The notes beneath the pieces were generated by a model, which was not told the DNA's origin, made no database searches, and saw nothing but the letters and a program-made list of their open reading frames with translations. Of a DNA stretch of 16,784 nt, positions 6,883-14,854 are shown piece by piece. Origin of the DNA: CAYFVR01 sp046541515. Its GTDB lineage: Bacteria > Desulfobacterota > Desulfobacteria > Desulfobacterales > Desulfococcaceae. The stretch lies in the NCBI GenBank assembly GCA_046541515.1, contig JBKHDD010000109.1:1-16784 (forward strand). Direction: 5' to 3'. Every line of letters begins with the position of its first letter. Positions within the stretch are counted from its first letter, which is position 1. The position numbers were made by a program, and so were the translations under genes.

Positions 6883-6912
6883 CGGCCGGCTCGCCGCGCG
6901 GCGAGCCGGCCG
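6883..6912. repeat. Perfect 30-bp GC-rich palindrome
   Basis: The sequence CGGCCGGCTCGCCGC and its exact reverse complement follow each other with no loop. It lies directly beside the first recognisable transposase codons. It would form a very stable hairpin in RNA or a cruciform in DNA. It may be a small inserted repeat or a remnant of the IS leader. Confidence 0.8.
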
Positions 6913-6973
6913 GGACCCCCGCGGCGATCAAGTCGCCGGTCGAGGTAACAACTATCCTGACACAGGGGGTCAA

Positions 6974-7169
6974 GGTCTTTTTTCAGAATGGCTTCAGTGA
7001 AACATATGTCGATTTTAAATTGAACCCTCTAATAATTCTATCTTGGTATTTTGGCGGTATATGGTCGGAAACGGGGCGTCCCGATGCGAAAGGGGGGGGA
7101 ATAAGCCGCTCCCCGATCAACTTGCCAAAGTAGAACCAATCTCGACTTGGCAGGCTCGCCTTTAATCGT
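6974..7169. other. Intergenic stretch between the IS remnant and the efflux operon end
   Basis: The stretch is AT-rich near 7000-7060 and then GC-rich. It holds a run of eight G (7092-7099) and a weak, widely spaced pair TGCCAA...TTGGCA near 7123-7152. No gene and no clear terminator for the efflux operon were seen. Confidence 0.5.
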
Positions 7170-10100
7170 TCATCCCGGCGGCCCGCCCCCTTCCCGCCGC
7201 GCCGCCGGCGTCACGGGACAATACGGCGTTTCCGGCGGAACGGGACGGCCAAGTTTTCGTTCCGGCTTGGACCGCGACGCCCCGGATTTTCGTTTCGGCC
7301 GCCAGCGGAGAATATTTCCGATGTCCCGGCCGATCTCCCGAAAGAGGTCCCACAGGTCCTCGGTGATGATGTAGAAGGCCGGAACCATCAGCAGGATGAT
7401 GAAGGTGGCGAAGAGCACGCCGAAGCCGAGGCTGATGGCCATGGGTATCAGAAACCGGGCCTGAAGCGAGGTTTCGAAGATCATCGGGGTCAGCCCCAGA
7501 AAGGTGGTCAACGAGGTCAGGATGATCGGCCGGAAGCGGCGCACCCCGGCGTCGGCCACCGCCTCGCGCACGTCGTCGTATTCCTTCCGGTTGTCGTTGG
7601 CCCGGTGGACCAGCACCAGCGAGTCGTTGACCACCACGCCGGAGAGCGCCAAAAGCCCCATCATGCTGATGATGCTCAGGGAATAGCCCATCACCATGTG
7701 GCCGAGGACCGCGCCCACCAGCCCGAAGGGGATGGCCGACAGCACGATGAACGGCTGCACGTAGCTTTTGAACGGGATGGCGATCAGCACGTACATCACC
7801 AAAATCGCCACGGCGAAGCCCTTGAACAGGCCGGCCATGGACTCCCGCCCCTGCCGGGCCTCCCCCTCGAAGGAGAAGCTCAACCCGGGAAAATCCCGCA
7901 TGAGCCGGGGCAGTTCCCGCTCCCGCAGCGCGGAAAGCACCTTGGCGCTGGTGGTCGCCTTGGCGTCCACGTCGGCGGTCACGCTGAGGGTCCGGCGACC
8001 GTCGGTGCGCTGAATGCTGGTGTAGGAACGGCCCCGCTCCACCTCGGCGGCCTGATACAGCGGAATCTCCCCGCCGTCGGGCGTCCGGATCAGCAGGGAC
8101 TGGATGTCGTACTCCGATTCCCGTTCCGACTCCGGCAGCCGCACCATCACCCGGACGGTGTTCCGGCCCCGTTGCAGCCGCAGGGCTTCCGCCCCCCAAA
8201 AGGCGTTTCGGGTCTGGCGGCCCAACTCGGCGGCGGTGACGCCCAAACTTTGGGCCTCCGGCCGCACCTTGAAATTGAGCTGCGGCTTGCCCTCGGCCAC
8301 GCCGTCGTCGATATCGGTGACGCCGGAGAACGCGGTCAATTTTTGGGCCAGATCTTCCGCCGCCCGCTCCAGGGTGTCGATATTGCGATGGCTGAGCTGG
8401 ACGTCCACCGCCTTTCCGCCCCGGGGACCGCCCGCCGTGGCGTCGAAGGCGAGGGAATCCACCCCGCTCACCGAGCCGACCGCCTCCCGCCAGCGATTGG
8501 TGAATTCGGTGGCGGAAACCTCCCGCTGGTCCATGGCCACCAGGACGCCGGTCAGGGTCAATTTGTGGGTCCCGTTGATTTCGGTGAACAGCCCCCGGCT
8601 CAACTTGGACGGCTCCCCGCCGGTCAACTCGTCCACCACCTTCAGATAGGCCGTTTCCATTCGACGTTGAATCCGGTCGGTTTCGGTGCGGGACACGCCA
8701 AAGGGCAATGTGGCGCTGGCCACCACCCAGTCCGATTCCACCTTGGGGAACAGAACCACGGAAACCCGCCCGCCACGTACCACGCCCACCGCCACCACCA
8801 GAACCGCCACGGACAAGGCCCAGGTGATCCATCGGTTGCGGACGCACCAGCGGACCATCCGGCCGTAGACGTTCTCCGCGAACCACTCAACCTTTAAACC
8901 AAAGCGCCGCTGGAACCGACCGGCCCGGGCCAGCCATCCCTCGCCGCCCGCCGGCTTGAGGTGGCCCAGGTGCGCGGGCAGAATGAAGATCGACTCGAAC
9001 AGGGAGAGCAAAAGCACCAGAATGATGACGGCCGGAAAAAACCGGAACACCTTGCCCCAAGTGCCTTCCACGAAAAACATGGGCGCGAAGGCGGTGATGG
9101 AGGTGAGAATGGAAAAGGTGACCGGCGTCACCACCTCCGCCGCGCCTTTGATGGCCGCCTGAATTCGGGATTCCGCGGACCCGTCGGACCGTTGTCGGTG
9201 GACGTAAACGTTCTCCCCCACCACGATGGCGTCGTCCACCACCATGCCCAGGGTGATGATGAAGGCGAACAGCGAAATCATGTTGATGGAAACGTCGGCG
9301 GCGGGCAGGAAGAGAAAGGAGCCCAGGAAGCTGATGGGAATGCCCATGGTGACCCAGAAGGCCAGCCTCAGCTCCAGAAAAAGGCCGAGGATCCCCAGCA
9401 CCAAAATGAGGCCGTAAATGGCGTTGCGCCGGAGCAGGTCGATCCGGTCGTTGAACATTTCGGACCGGTCCCGCCAGATGGCGGTCTGAATTCGGGGCGG
9501 CAGGTTTTGGTCCAGCGCCTCCCGGTATTCCCGCACGGCGGCGGAAATCTCGATGGGCGTCTGGTCGCCGGTGCGGTAGACGTTGACCAGCGCCGCGGGC
9601 TTTCCGTCGTAAAAGCTGGCCACGTCGGTCTCCTCGAAACCGTCGATGACCGTCGCGATGTCCGCCAGCTTCAGCTCGGCGCCGTCCGGCGTACTGATGA
9701 CGGGGACCGTCTCGAATTCCCGGCCCAGCTCCCGCCGCTCGTCGGTGCGCAGCAAAATCTCTCCGCCGCGCGTCTTCACCCCCCCGCCGGGCAGCTCGAT
9801 GGCCGAACGGGCCACCTGCCGGGCGATCTCCTCCAGGGTCAAGTCGTAGGCCCGCAGGTTGGCCTGGGACACCTCAATGCCGATTTCCGGCTCGCGGACG
9901 CCCTCCAGCTCCACCTGGGCGATCTCGTCGTCCCGAAGCAGGTCGTCCCGCACCGATTCGGCCAATTCCCGCAGCGTCTTTTCCTCCACGTCGCCGTAGA
10001 GCACCAGGCTCAGCACCTCCCGCCGGGTGGTGGGAATGCTGACGGTGGGCTCCTCCGCGTCGTCGGGAAAGGAGACGATCCGGTCGATCTCGTTTTTGAT

Positions 10101-10442
10101 GTCGGCCTGAACGTCGTCGGCGTCCGCGTCGGTTCGCAGCTCCACCATGACGGTGGCCATGCCCTCGGAGGCGGTGGACTGGACCTGATCGATCCCCTCC
10201 AACCCCTGAACCGCCTCCTCCACGGCCAGGATGATCCCGGTCTCCACCTCTTCGGGCGACGCGCCGGGATAGGGCACCGTGATCCGGACCACGTCCACCT
10301 CGAAGGCCGGAAAGACCTCCTGCCGGACGCCGAAAAGCAGAATCATCAGGCCGCCGACGAGGAAAACCAACATGCAGAGGTTGGCGGCCACGGGATTCCG
10401 GGCCATCCAGGCGATGGCGGTGGGTTCGCGATATTCGTTCAT
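7170..10442 (-). CDS. RND (HAE1/AcrB-like) multidrug efflux transporter, inner-membrane pump
   Basis: A proton-driven antiporter that captures substrates from the periplasm or membrane and drives them through the fusion protein and outer-membrane channel. The 1090-residue protein has the usual two-repeat plan: TM1 at about 15-38, a periplasmic loop opening with FPAFEVDVVRITVPYPGASPEEVE (44-67), TM2-6 at about 340-495, then TM7 at about 538-556, a second large loop and TM8-12. TM4 carries the proton-relay pair D403-D404 in GMVVDDAIVVGEN. The second repeat has the matching GVVVNDSLVLVHRAND. About 45 basic, proline-rich C-terminal residues exceed the usual end. Its ATG overlaps the fusion-protein stop (ATGA), so they are translationally coupled. 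Substrates cannot be predicted; the sequence is closer to drug-type HAE1 pumps than to metal-type CusA pumps. Confidence 0.95.
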   Translation of the reverse strand: MNEYREPTAIAWMARNPVAANLCMLVFLVGGLMILLFGVRQEVFPAFEVDVVRITVPYPGASPEEVETGIILAVEEAVQGLEGIDQVQSTASEGMATVMVELRTDADADDVQADIKNEIDRIVSFPDDAEEPTVSIPTTRREVLSLVLYGDVEEKTLRELAESVRDDLLRDDEIAQVELEGVREPEIGIEVSQANLRAYDLTLEEIARQVARSAIELPGGGVKTRGGEILLRTDERRELGREFETVPVISTPDGAELKLADIATVIDGFEETDVASFYDGKPAALVNVYRTGDQTPIEISAAVREYREALDQNLPPRIQTAIWRDRSEMFNDRIDLLRRNAIYGLILVLGILGLFLELRLAFWVTMGIPISFLGSFLFLPAADVSINMISLFAFIITLGMVVDDAIVVGENVYVHRQRSDGSAESRIQAAIKGAAEVVTPVTFSILTSITAFAPMFFVEGTWGKVFRFFPAVIILVLLLSLFESIFILPAHLGHLKPAGGEGWLARAGRFQRRFGLKVEWFAENVYGRMVRWCVRNRWITWALSVAVLVVAVGVVRGGRVSVVLFPKVESDWVVASATLPFGVSRTETDRIQRRMETAYLKVVDELTGGEPSKLSRGLFTEINGTHKLTLTGVLVAMDQREVSATEFTNRWREAVGSVSGVDSLAFDATAGGPRGGKAVDVQLSHRNIDTLERAAEDLAQKLTAFSGVTDIDDGVAEGKPQLNFKVRPEAQSLGVTAAELGRQTRNAFWGAEALRLQRGRNTVRVMVRLPESERESEYDIQSLLIRTPDGGEIPLYQAAEVERGRSYTSIQRTDGRRTLSVTADVDAKATTSAKVLSALRERELPRLMRDFPGLSFSFEGEARQGRESMAGLFKGFAVAILVMYVLIAIPFKSYVQPFIVLSAIPFGLVGAVLGHMVMGYSLSIISMMGLLALSGVVVNDSLVLVHRANDNRKEYDDVREAVADAGVRRFRPIILTSLTTFLGLTPMIFETSLQARFLIPMAISLGFGVLFATFIILLMVPAFYIITEDLWDLFREIGRDIGNILRWRPKRKSGASRSKPERKLGRPVPPETPYCPVTPAARREGGGPPG

Positions 10443-11797
10443 TGCGCCGCCTCCTTCCGGGGCGTTTCGGATCGGCCGGACGCGGACACGGAGCGAGAAT
10501 CTCCGTCCGGGTTTTCTCCGCGGGCTTTGTCGCCGGCCGAATCCGGAACGTCTTCCGCCCCCTCGGATCCGGCCATTTCATCGGACCCGACCCGAAGTTC
10601 CATTCCCGCCACCGGCGTTCCGATCCGGCTCAAGACCACCCGGTCTCCGGCTTCCAGCCCGCGAACCAGCACCTCGTCGGCGGTTTCCCAGACCGGCTCC
10701 ACGTCCTGGAAAACGAGCCGGTTTTCGTCGTCCACGGTCCAGACCCGACCGTCGTCGCGGATGGCCCGGGGCGGCAGCGGAAAGGCGTCGGCGACGGTCG
10801 GTCCTTCGATCTCGGTGCGGACGTAGGCGTCCACCAGCAACGGCACCGCGCCCGCGTCCCCGGCGGCGATTCCCAGAGGGTCTTCCACCGCCACAAGTAC
10901 GCGGGCCATCCGTCCCCGGGAGTCCATGTCGCCCAAAAACCGCACCACCCGGCCATGGCGCACCACCCGACGAGGATTCGCCCCCCGCCCTTCCTGGATC
11001 ACGCGGACTTTGGAACCCGCGGTCGGTCTTTCCAGCGTCTCGCCTTCGGAATCGGTTTCTTCCGAAATGACGGCTTGGGGGCCGGGGACCTGAACCATCG
11101 GCAGCTTATCCACCGGAACGGATACCCGCACCCAAAACCGGTCGGTCCCCACCAGAGTCGCCAGCGGCGCCGAGGCGGTCACGAACTGGCCCACGTCCAC
11201 ATTTTTTTCCCGGACGAAGCAGTTGAACGGCGCGCGGATGACCGTCCGTTCCAAATCCAGTTGGGCCTTGGCCAGACTGCTTTTGGCCGATTCCAGGGAC
11301 GCCCGGGCGTTCTCCAATTGAGGCACTCGCAACGCCAGGGATTTGCCTTCCGGGGTCGTTCGGATTTCGCCGCCCAGCAGATTCCATTCTTTTTTGGCCA
11401 CCGCGCCGCGGCCCCGCTCGGTCTTCAGCTCCACCTGGGCCTGGGAAACCTGTGCCCGGGCCTGCTGCACGGCGATCTCGTAATCCCGTTGGTCGATTTT
11501 GAGAATCACTTCGCCTTCCAAAAAGCGGCCGCCCGGCATGAAGGTCGGGGACACCTCCACGATATGGCCGGAGACCTGGGGCTGCAAGGTCACCTCCCGG
11601 GCGGGCACCACCGTGCCCATGGCGGTGATGGTGGTCTGGCGGGTCTCCGGACGGGCGGTCATCGCCTCCACCCGGGGGGTGCCCACGGAAATGGCCTTCC
11701 GCTGGGCCGTGGGCCGGGTTTTGATCAGGGTCATGGCCGCCAGCGCGCCGCCGCCGATGATGGCGATGACCACGAGAATTTTGATTGCGGGTCTCAT
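10439..11797 (-). CDS. RND efflux periplasmic adaptor (membrane fusion protein, HlyD/AcrA family)
   Basis: The adaptor joins the inner-membrane pump to the outer-membrane duct. The 452-residue protein begins with one N-terminal membrane anchor (IKILVVIAIIGGGALAAM, 5-22) and no lipobox cysteine. It continues with the first half of the lipoyl domain (GTVVPAREVTLQPQVSGHIVEV, 61-82), an alpha-hairpin coiled coil (about 104-185), the returning lipoyl half (TVIRAPFNCFVREKNVDVGQFV, 185-206) and beta-barrel and membrane-proximal domains to about 400. The last 50 residues are acidic and serine-rich and probably disordered. The start at 11797 has a weak AAGGAA 11 bases upstream. The stop overlaps the pump's ATG. 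A nested palindromic repeat lies in the gap before it, which may reduce read-through from the upstream outer-membrane factor. Confidence 0.93.
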   Translation of the reverse strand: MRPAIKILVVIAIIGGGALAAMTLIKTRPTAQRKAISVGTPRVEAMTARPETRQTTITAMGTVVPAREVTLQPQVSGHIVEVSPTFMPGGRFLEGEVILKIDQRDYEIAVQQARAQVSQAQVELKTERGRGAVAKKEWNLLGGEIRTTPEGKSLALRVPQLENARASLESAKSSLAKAQLDLERTVIRAPFNCFVREKNVDVGQFVTASAPLATLVGTDRFWVRVSVPVDKLPMVQVPGPQAVISEETDSEGETLERPTAGSKVRVIQEGRGANPRRVVRHGRVVRFLGDMDSRGRMARVLVAVEDPLGIAAGDAGAVPLLVDAYVRTEIEGPTVADAFPLPPRAIRDDGRVWTVDDENRLVFQDVEPVWETADEVLVRGLEAGDRVVLSRIGTPVAGMELRVGSDEMAGSEGAEDVPDSAGDKARGENPDGDSRSVSASGRSETPRKEAAQ

Positions 11798-11925
11798 GAA
11801 GAAGATGGTTCCTTAATTTTGACTTGGATTGGCTGATCGGCCGGCCGGTTTTTCCATTTTCATCTCGTTGCATTTCGCCGCGTTGAACACGGGGAGAAGA
11901 GCCTCCCGGAATGCATCCCCCCCTT

Positions 11926-11996
11926 GGAGCGACGAGTTGTACTCGTCGAATCGAGTACCTGTCCGGAATCGGGCGACGAGTACAACTCGCCGCTCC
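11926..11996. repeat. Nested palindromic repeat inside the efflux operon
   Basis: Arms 11926-11948 (GGAGCGACGAGTTGTACTCG onward) and 11974-11996 are reverse complements over 23 bp with one mismatch. Each arm is itself near-palindromic: CGACGAGT-TGT-ACTCGTCG on the left and CGACGAGT-ACA-ACTCGCCG on the right. A third pairing option, GTACTCG with CGAGTAC (about 11939-11957), competes with these. It lies in the 230-bp gap between the outer-membrane factor and adaptor genes, the only long gap in the operon. No protein-coding potential was accepted for the gap. Confidence 0.85.
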
Positions 11997-12027
11997 CAGA
12001 TGAGGTGGGGGAAGCGCGAAACGCGCC

Positions 12028-13473
12028 TTATGAATTTTGGCCATTGCCCCGGCTCGCCGCCTCCGGGGGCGTCAGCGTCCCGGTCCAGGCGCCGCCCAGT
12101 GCCCGGTAGAGTTCGATTCGCCGGGTCAGCAACAGCCGACGGGCGCCCACCCATTGCCGTTCCAGGGATTGGACGCTGCGGAGGGCGGTCAGCACGTTCA
12201 GGTAATCCCGGATTCCGTTTTCGTATTGCGTCCGGGCCTGCTCCAGCTCCCGCCGGGCGTTGGCGATCTGCTCCTCCAGCCGGTCGATGAACTCCGCCTG
12301 AAACGATTCCCGGACCAGGGCGTCCTCCACCTCGCGAAAGGCCGTGAGGGCGGTTTGCAAATAGTCGGCGGTTCGCTCGCGCACCACGGCCTTCACCCGA
12401 CGAACCTCGGCCCGCCGTTGGCCGCCGTCCAAAAGCGGCGCGGAAACCCCGCCCAGCAGGTCCCAGACCGAAGTGGAAAACAGATCGGCCAATTGACCGG
12501 CCCGATAGCCGCCACTGGCGCTCAACCGAAGCGCCGGAAATCGGTCCGCCACGGCCCGGGCCACCCGATGATCCGCCGCGGCCAGCCGGAATCCCGCCGC
12601 CCGGAGGTCCGGCCGCCGGCGCACCAGATCGGCCGGCACGCCGATGTCCGGCAGGGGCGGCGGCTCCGGCAGCCGGTTGCCCACATCGGTCACCGATTCT
12701 CCCGGCGGCCGTCCCAGCAGCACGGCGAGGCGATGGCGAAGCACCTGGAGATCGGACCGGATGGGCGGAATTTCCGCCTGGCTGGCCGAGACGAGCTGCT
12801 TTTGCTGATACACGTCCAGCGCCGAGGACAGGCCGTAGCCGAAGCGGGTCTGGATCAACTCCAACAAGGTTTGATTGGTTTGAAGCTGATCCCGGGCCAG
12901 ATCGAGCCGGGCTCGCTGCTCCACCGCCTGAAACCAGACGTCGGCCACCTCCGCCGCCAGTGTGACGGCGGAGGTCTCCGCGTCGGCCCGGGCCGCGTCG
13001 GCGTCCAAATCCGCCGCCCGCGCGCCGGAGGCGATCCGGCCCCAGAGGTCCACCTCGTAGGACGCCGCGCCGGTCAGGGAAAAGCGGTTGCTTCGGGACA
13101 CGATTTCCCGGCCGGTCACGTCAATGCTGGAACGGCTCCGGCCGGCCTGGCCTTCCAGGTCCAATTCGGGCCAAAAGCCGGCGGACTCCCGATCGGCCAG
13201 GGCGCGGGATTGATCCAGCCTTGCCCACGCCTGGAGAAGGCCGGGGTTTTCCCGCAGGGCCCGTTCCACCAGCCGGGTCAAATCGGGATCGTCGAACGCC
13301 TCCCACCAGCGGGGCCGCACCGCCTCTCCCGTGCGGGAAAAGGCCGGCGGCGTCTCCGGCGGAATCCCCACCGGTTCCACGTTGTGGACGGCGCAACCGG
13401 CCATGAACCACAAGCCCATCAACAGCAACGCCGCCAACGGGGGGCGGCGAAAACGCGGCGTGTCCAGTGTCAT
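12028..13473 (-). CDS. Outer-membrane factor lipoprotein of RND efflux system (NodT/TolC family)
   Basis: TolC-type proteins trimerise into an outer-membrane barrel with a long periplasmic helical tunnel. From ATG 13473 the protein has 481 residues: a basic start (RFRR), a hydrophobic segment and a lipobox FMAGC with the lipidated Cys at residue 27. Two OEP repeats follow, with signature pieces RWWEAFDDPDLTRLVERAL, YEVDLWGRI and, in the second half, VPADLVRRRPDLRAAG and YENGIRDYLNVLTA. These place it in the NodT subfamily. The frame extends 12 codons upstream to a TTG, but the ATG gives a proper signal peptide and is preferred; its ribosome binding site is weak. It is the first gene of a three-gene operon with the adaptor and pump. 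An operator-like palindrome and a -10 box lie just upstream. Confidence 0.93.
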   Translation of the reverse strand: MTLDTPRFRRPPLAALLLMGLWFMAGCAVHNVEPVGIPPETPPAFSRTGEAVRPRWWEAFDDPDLTRLVERALRENPGLLQAWARLDQSRALADRESAGFWPELDLEGQAGRSRSSIDVTGREIVSRSNRFSLTGAASYEVDLWGRIASGARAADLDADAARADAETSAVTLAAEVADVWFQAVEQRARLDLARDQLQTNQTLLELIQTRFGYGLSSALDVYQQKQLVSASQAEIPPIRSDLQVLRHRLAVLLGRPPGESVTDVGNRLPEPPPLPDIGVPADLVRRRPDLRAAGFRLAAADHRVARAVADRFPALRLSASGGYRAGQLADLFSTSVWDLLGGVSAPLLDGGQRRAEVRRVKAVVRERTADYLQTALTAFREVEDALVRESFQAEFIDRLEEQIANARRELEQARTQYENGIRDYLNVLTALRSVQSLERQWVGARRLLLTRRIELYRALGGAWTGTLTPPEAASRGNGQNS

Positions 13474-13493
13474 AAAAAGTCGATCCGTTGCGA

Positions 13494-13514
13494 TGTCCCG
13501 GTGGGACAACTATA
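13494..13514 (-). promoter_or_regulatory. Candidate -10 box with abutting palindromic operator for the efflux operon
   Basis: On the minus strand TATAGT (13509-13514, 5 of 6 to the -10 consensus) is followed at once by TGTCCC-ACC-GGGACA (13494-13508), a 6-bp-arm palindrome at the expected transcription start. It lies about 20 bp before the ATG at 13473. The -35 region is poor, which would suit an activated or tightly controlled promoter. A repressor such as a TetR- or MarR-type protein could bind there, but none is in the window. Confidence 0.4.
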
Positions 13515-13801
13515 TTGGGGAGGATTGGCAATCGGAGGGAGCCCCAAAAGCCGATGGGCGTTCCCATTGCAAAGGGCTCATTCGTGGAAAGTCGGAATCC
13601 GAAGCCAAACGGTTACATTCCAAACTCGAATATCTTCAAAATTCATGAAAAATCTTCGGCGCGTAAACCAAACCCCATGGATTTGGCGGAATTCAGTCGA
13701 GTTTATTCTCAACTCATCCCGCCTGGACCCCCGGAGATGGGAACGCCCGAAGCGTGTGATCGACGAGAGTAAGCGGGGCAATGAGAAATGTCAAGAATGG
13801 G

Positions 13802-13808
13802 AAAGGAG
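13802..13808 (+). promoter_or_regulatory. Ribosome binding site deciding a TTG start
   Basis: AAAGGAG sits six bases before TTG at 13815. ATG codons at 13788 and 13797 in the same frame lie before or within this site and have no comparable sequence of their own. Confidence 0.75.
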
Positions 13809-13814
13809 CAACGT

Positions 13815-14126
13815 TTGTCCGTTCTGATGGAGTTCGCCATGTTTCCAACGGATAAGGGGGTCGGCGTCGGCGAATACGTGAGCCGCGTGGTGGCGATGAT
13901 CCGGGACAGCGGGGTCGCCTACCAGTTGACGCCCATGGGCACCATTGTGGAGACGGAGACCATGGAGCAGGCCACGGATATTCTCCGTCGGGCCTACGCG
14001 GAATTGGAACCGGACGCCGAACGGGTCTACGCCGCCGCCAAATTCGACATCCGCAAAGGCCGAAGCGGCGGGCTGGACGGAAAAACCGCCTCGGTGCGCG
14101 AGCGAATCGGCGAGGTCCGAACCTGA
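13815..14126 (+). CDS. MTH1187-family thiamine-binding protein
   Basis: Members of this small ferredoxin-like-fold family (Thiamine_BP, formerly DUF77) bind thiamine or related pyrimidine ligands in the cytoplasm; their physiological job is poorly known. From the TTG start the 103-residue protein reads MSVLMEFAMFPTDKG, the family opening, followed by the hallmark YQLTPMGTIVETETM and a helix DILRRAYAEL. The start was chosen by the AAAGGAG site six bases upstream and by family alignment; the ATG at 13788 would add nine unlikely residues. Only two bases separate its stop from the next start, so it is co-transcribed with the retropepsin-like protease. No TPP riboswitch-like sequence was recognised upstream. 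Confidence 0.88.
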   Translation: MSVLMEFAMFPTDKGVGVGEYVSRVVAMIRDSGVAYQLTPMGTIVETETMEQATDILRRAYAELEPDAERVYAAAKFDIRKGRSGGLDGKTASVRERIGEVRT

Positions 14127-14128
14127 GC

Positions 14129-14824
14129 ATGGGGCTTCGCTTTCTGGCCGTGTTCGGCCTCGTCGGCGGCGGCGCCCTGCTGCTCAACCGGTGGGTCCCC
14201 AATCCACTGAGCTGGCGGGAAAACGCCGGCGAAATCGCATATGCCCTGTCCCTGTCCGCCTTGGCCAGCTATTTCGTGGCCGCCCGGCTGGACGATCTGG
14301 CGGGGGCGCGGCTCCGCAAAACGCTCCAGTACGCCGCGGCCTGGGTCGCCATTTTTCTGGTGCTGGCGGTGGGCCACGCCTACCGATTCGAGTTGGGAAA
14401 CGTCTGGAACCGGGTGGCGGGCGACGTCATGCCCGGTCGGGGCGTTTCCGAAGCGCCGGGCGAAATGCAATTCCGGGCCTCGGCGGACGGCCATTTCTAC
14501 ATCACGGCGGAAGTGAACGGCCGGGACGTCCGCTTTCTGGCGGACACCGGCGCGACCGAGATCGTCCTGTCCCCCGCCGCCGCCCGCCGGGTCGGCTACG
14601 ATCCCGACGAGCTGAGATTCGACCGGATGTACCAGACCGCCAACGGCCTCGGCCGGGGCGCGTCGGTCCGGCTGCAACGGCTTTCGGTCGGCGATCTGGT
14701 CCTCCAAAACGTCCCCGCTTCCGTCAACAAGGCGGGCATGAGCCATTCCCTTCTGGGCATGGGCTTTTTCAACCGGCTGGATGGGTACACGGTGCGGGAA
14801 GGGGTGTTGACGTTGTATTGGTGA
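14129..14824 (+). CDS. Membrane-anchored retropepsin-like aspartic protease (clan AA, TIGR02281-type)
   Basis: A 231-residue protein with two N-terminal membrane segments (about 3-22 and 66-84, with a further hydrophobic stretch at 35-52) and a C-terminal aspartic protease domain, probably periplasmic. The domain opens with FYITAEVNGRDVRFLADTGAT. D139 in DTGAT is the catalytic Asp, and the family's second landmark LLGMGFFNRL is at 208-217. One Asp motif per chain means the active form should be a dimer, as in retroviral and other single-domain bacterial retropepsin-like proteases. It starts two bases after the thiamine-binding gene, an unusual partnership. The substrate is unknown. The short C-terminus VREGVLTLYW is normal for the family. 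Confidence 0.85.
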   Translation: MGLRFLAVFGLVGGGALLLNRWVPNPLSWRENAGEIAYALSLSALASYFVAARLDDLAGARLRKTLQYAAAWVAIFLVLAVGHAYRFELGNVWNRVAGDVMPGRGVSEAPGEMQFRASADGHFYITAEVNGRDVRFLADTGATEIVLSPAAARRVGYDPDELRFDRMYQTANGLGRGASVRLQRLSVGDLVLQNVPASVNKAGMSHSLLGMGFFNRLDGYTVREGVLTLYW

Positions 14825-14854
14825 TGTTTCATCCTTGTTGAAAAGGAATAAAAA

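Larger units (their letters stand above)
5894..6973 (-). mobile_element. Degenerate IS630-family insertion sequence (boundaries uncertain)
   Basis: The element is defined by its transposase remnant, read on the minus strand. I searched both flanks (5870-5900 and 6950-7150) for terminal inverted repeats and a duplicated TA target and found none I could defend, so the limits are approximate. The length would fit the usual IS630 size of about 1.1 kb. The downstream edge lies only 13 bp from the stop of the orphan gene at 4594-5880. Confidence 0.65.
13474..13814. other. Divergent intergenic region between the efflux operon and the thiamine-binding gene
   Basis: About 340 bases without a supported gene. 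It must hold promoters for both directions. Visible structure comprises the operator-like palindrome and -10 box at 13494-13514 for the efflux operon, a small hairpin ATGGG/CCCAT (13554-13567), and the AAAGGAG ribosome binding site at the right edge. The middle (about 13600-13720) is AT-richer than its surroundings. No regulator gene is encoded here. Confidence 0.55.

Noticed and set aside
7092..7099. Run of eight G bases downstream of the pump gene
   Set aside because: A homopolymer in a non-coding stretch; probably trivial or a sequencing weak point, with no gene placed to be phase-varied by it.
5870..7150. Terminal inverted repeats of the IS630 element
   Set aside because: The best partial match (near 5884 and 6953) is a direct, gapped resemblance rather than an inverted repeat, and no TA duplication could be assigned.
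7162..8886. 574-residue minus-strand frame inside the RND gene
   Set aside because: It is an alternative frame of the pump gene, rich in Arg/Gly, without membrane segments; the pump frame is intact, so there is no frameshift.
8961..10826. 621-residue plus-strand open frame opposite the RND pump and adaptor
   Set aside because: It is His/Gly/Gln-rich without domains and spans two genes whose minus-strand products are certain.
12037..13827. 596-residue plus-strand open frame opposite the outer-membrane factor
   Set aside because: A shadow of the NodT-type gene; composition is unlike a protein and it runs across the intergenic region.
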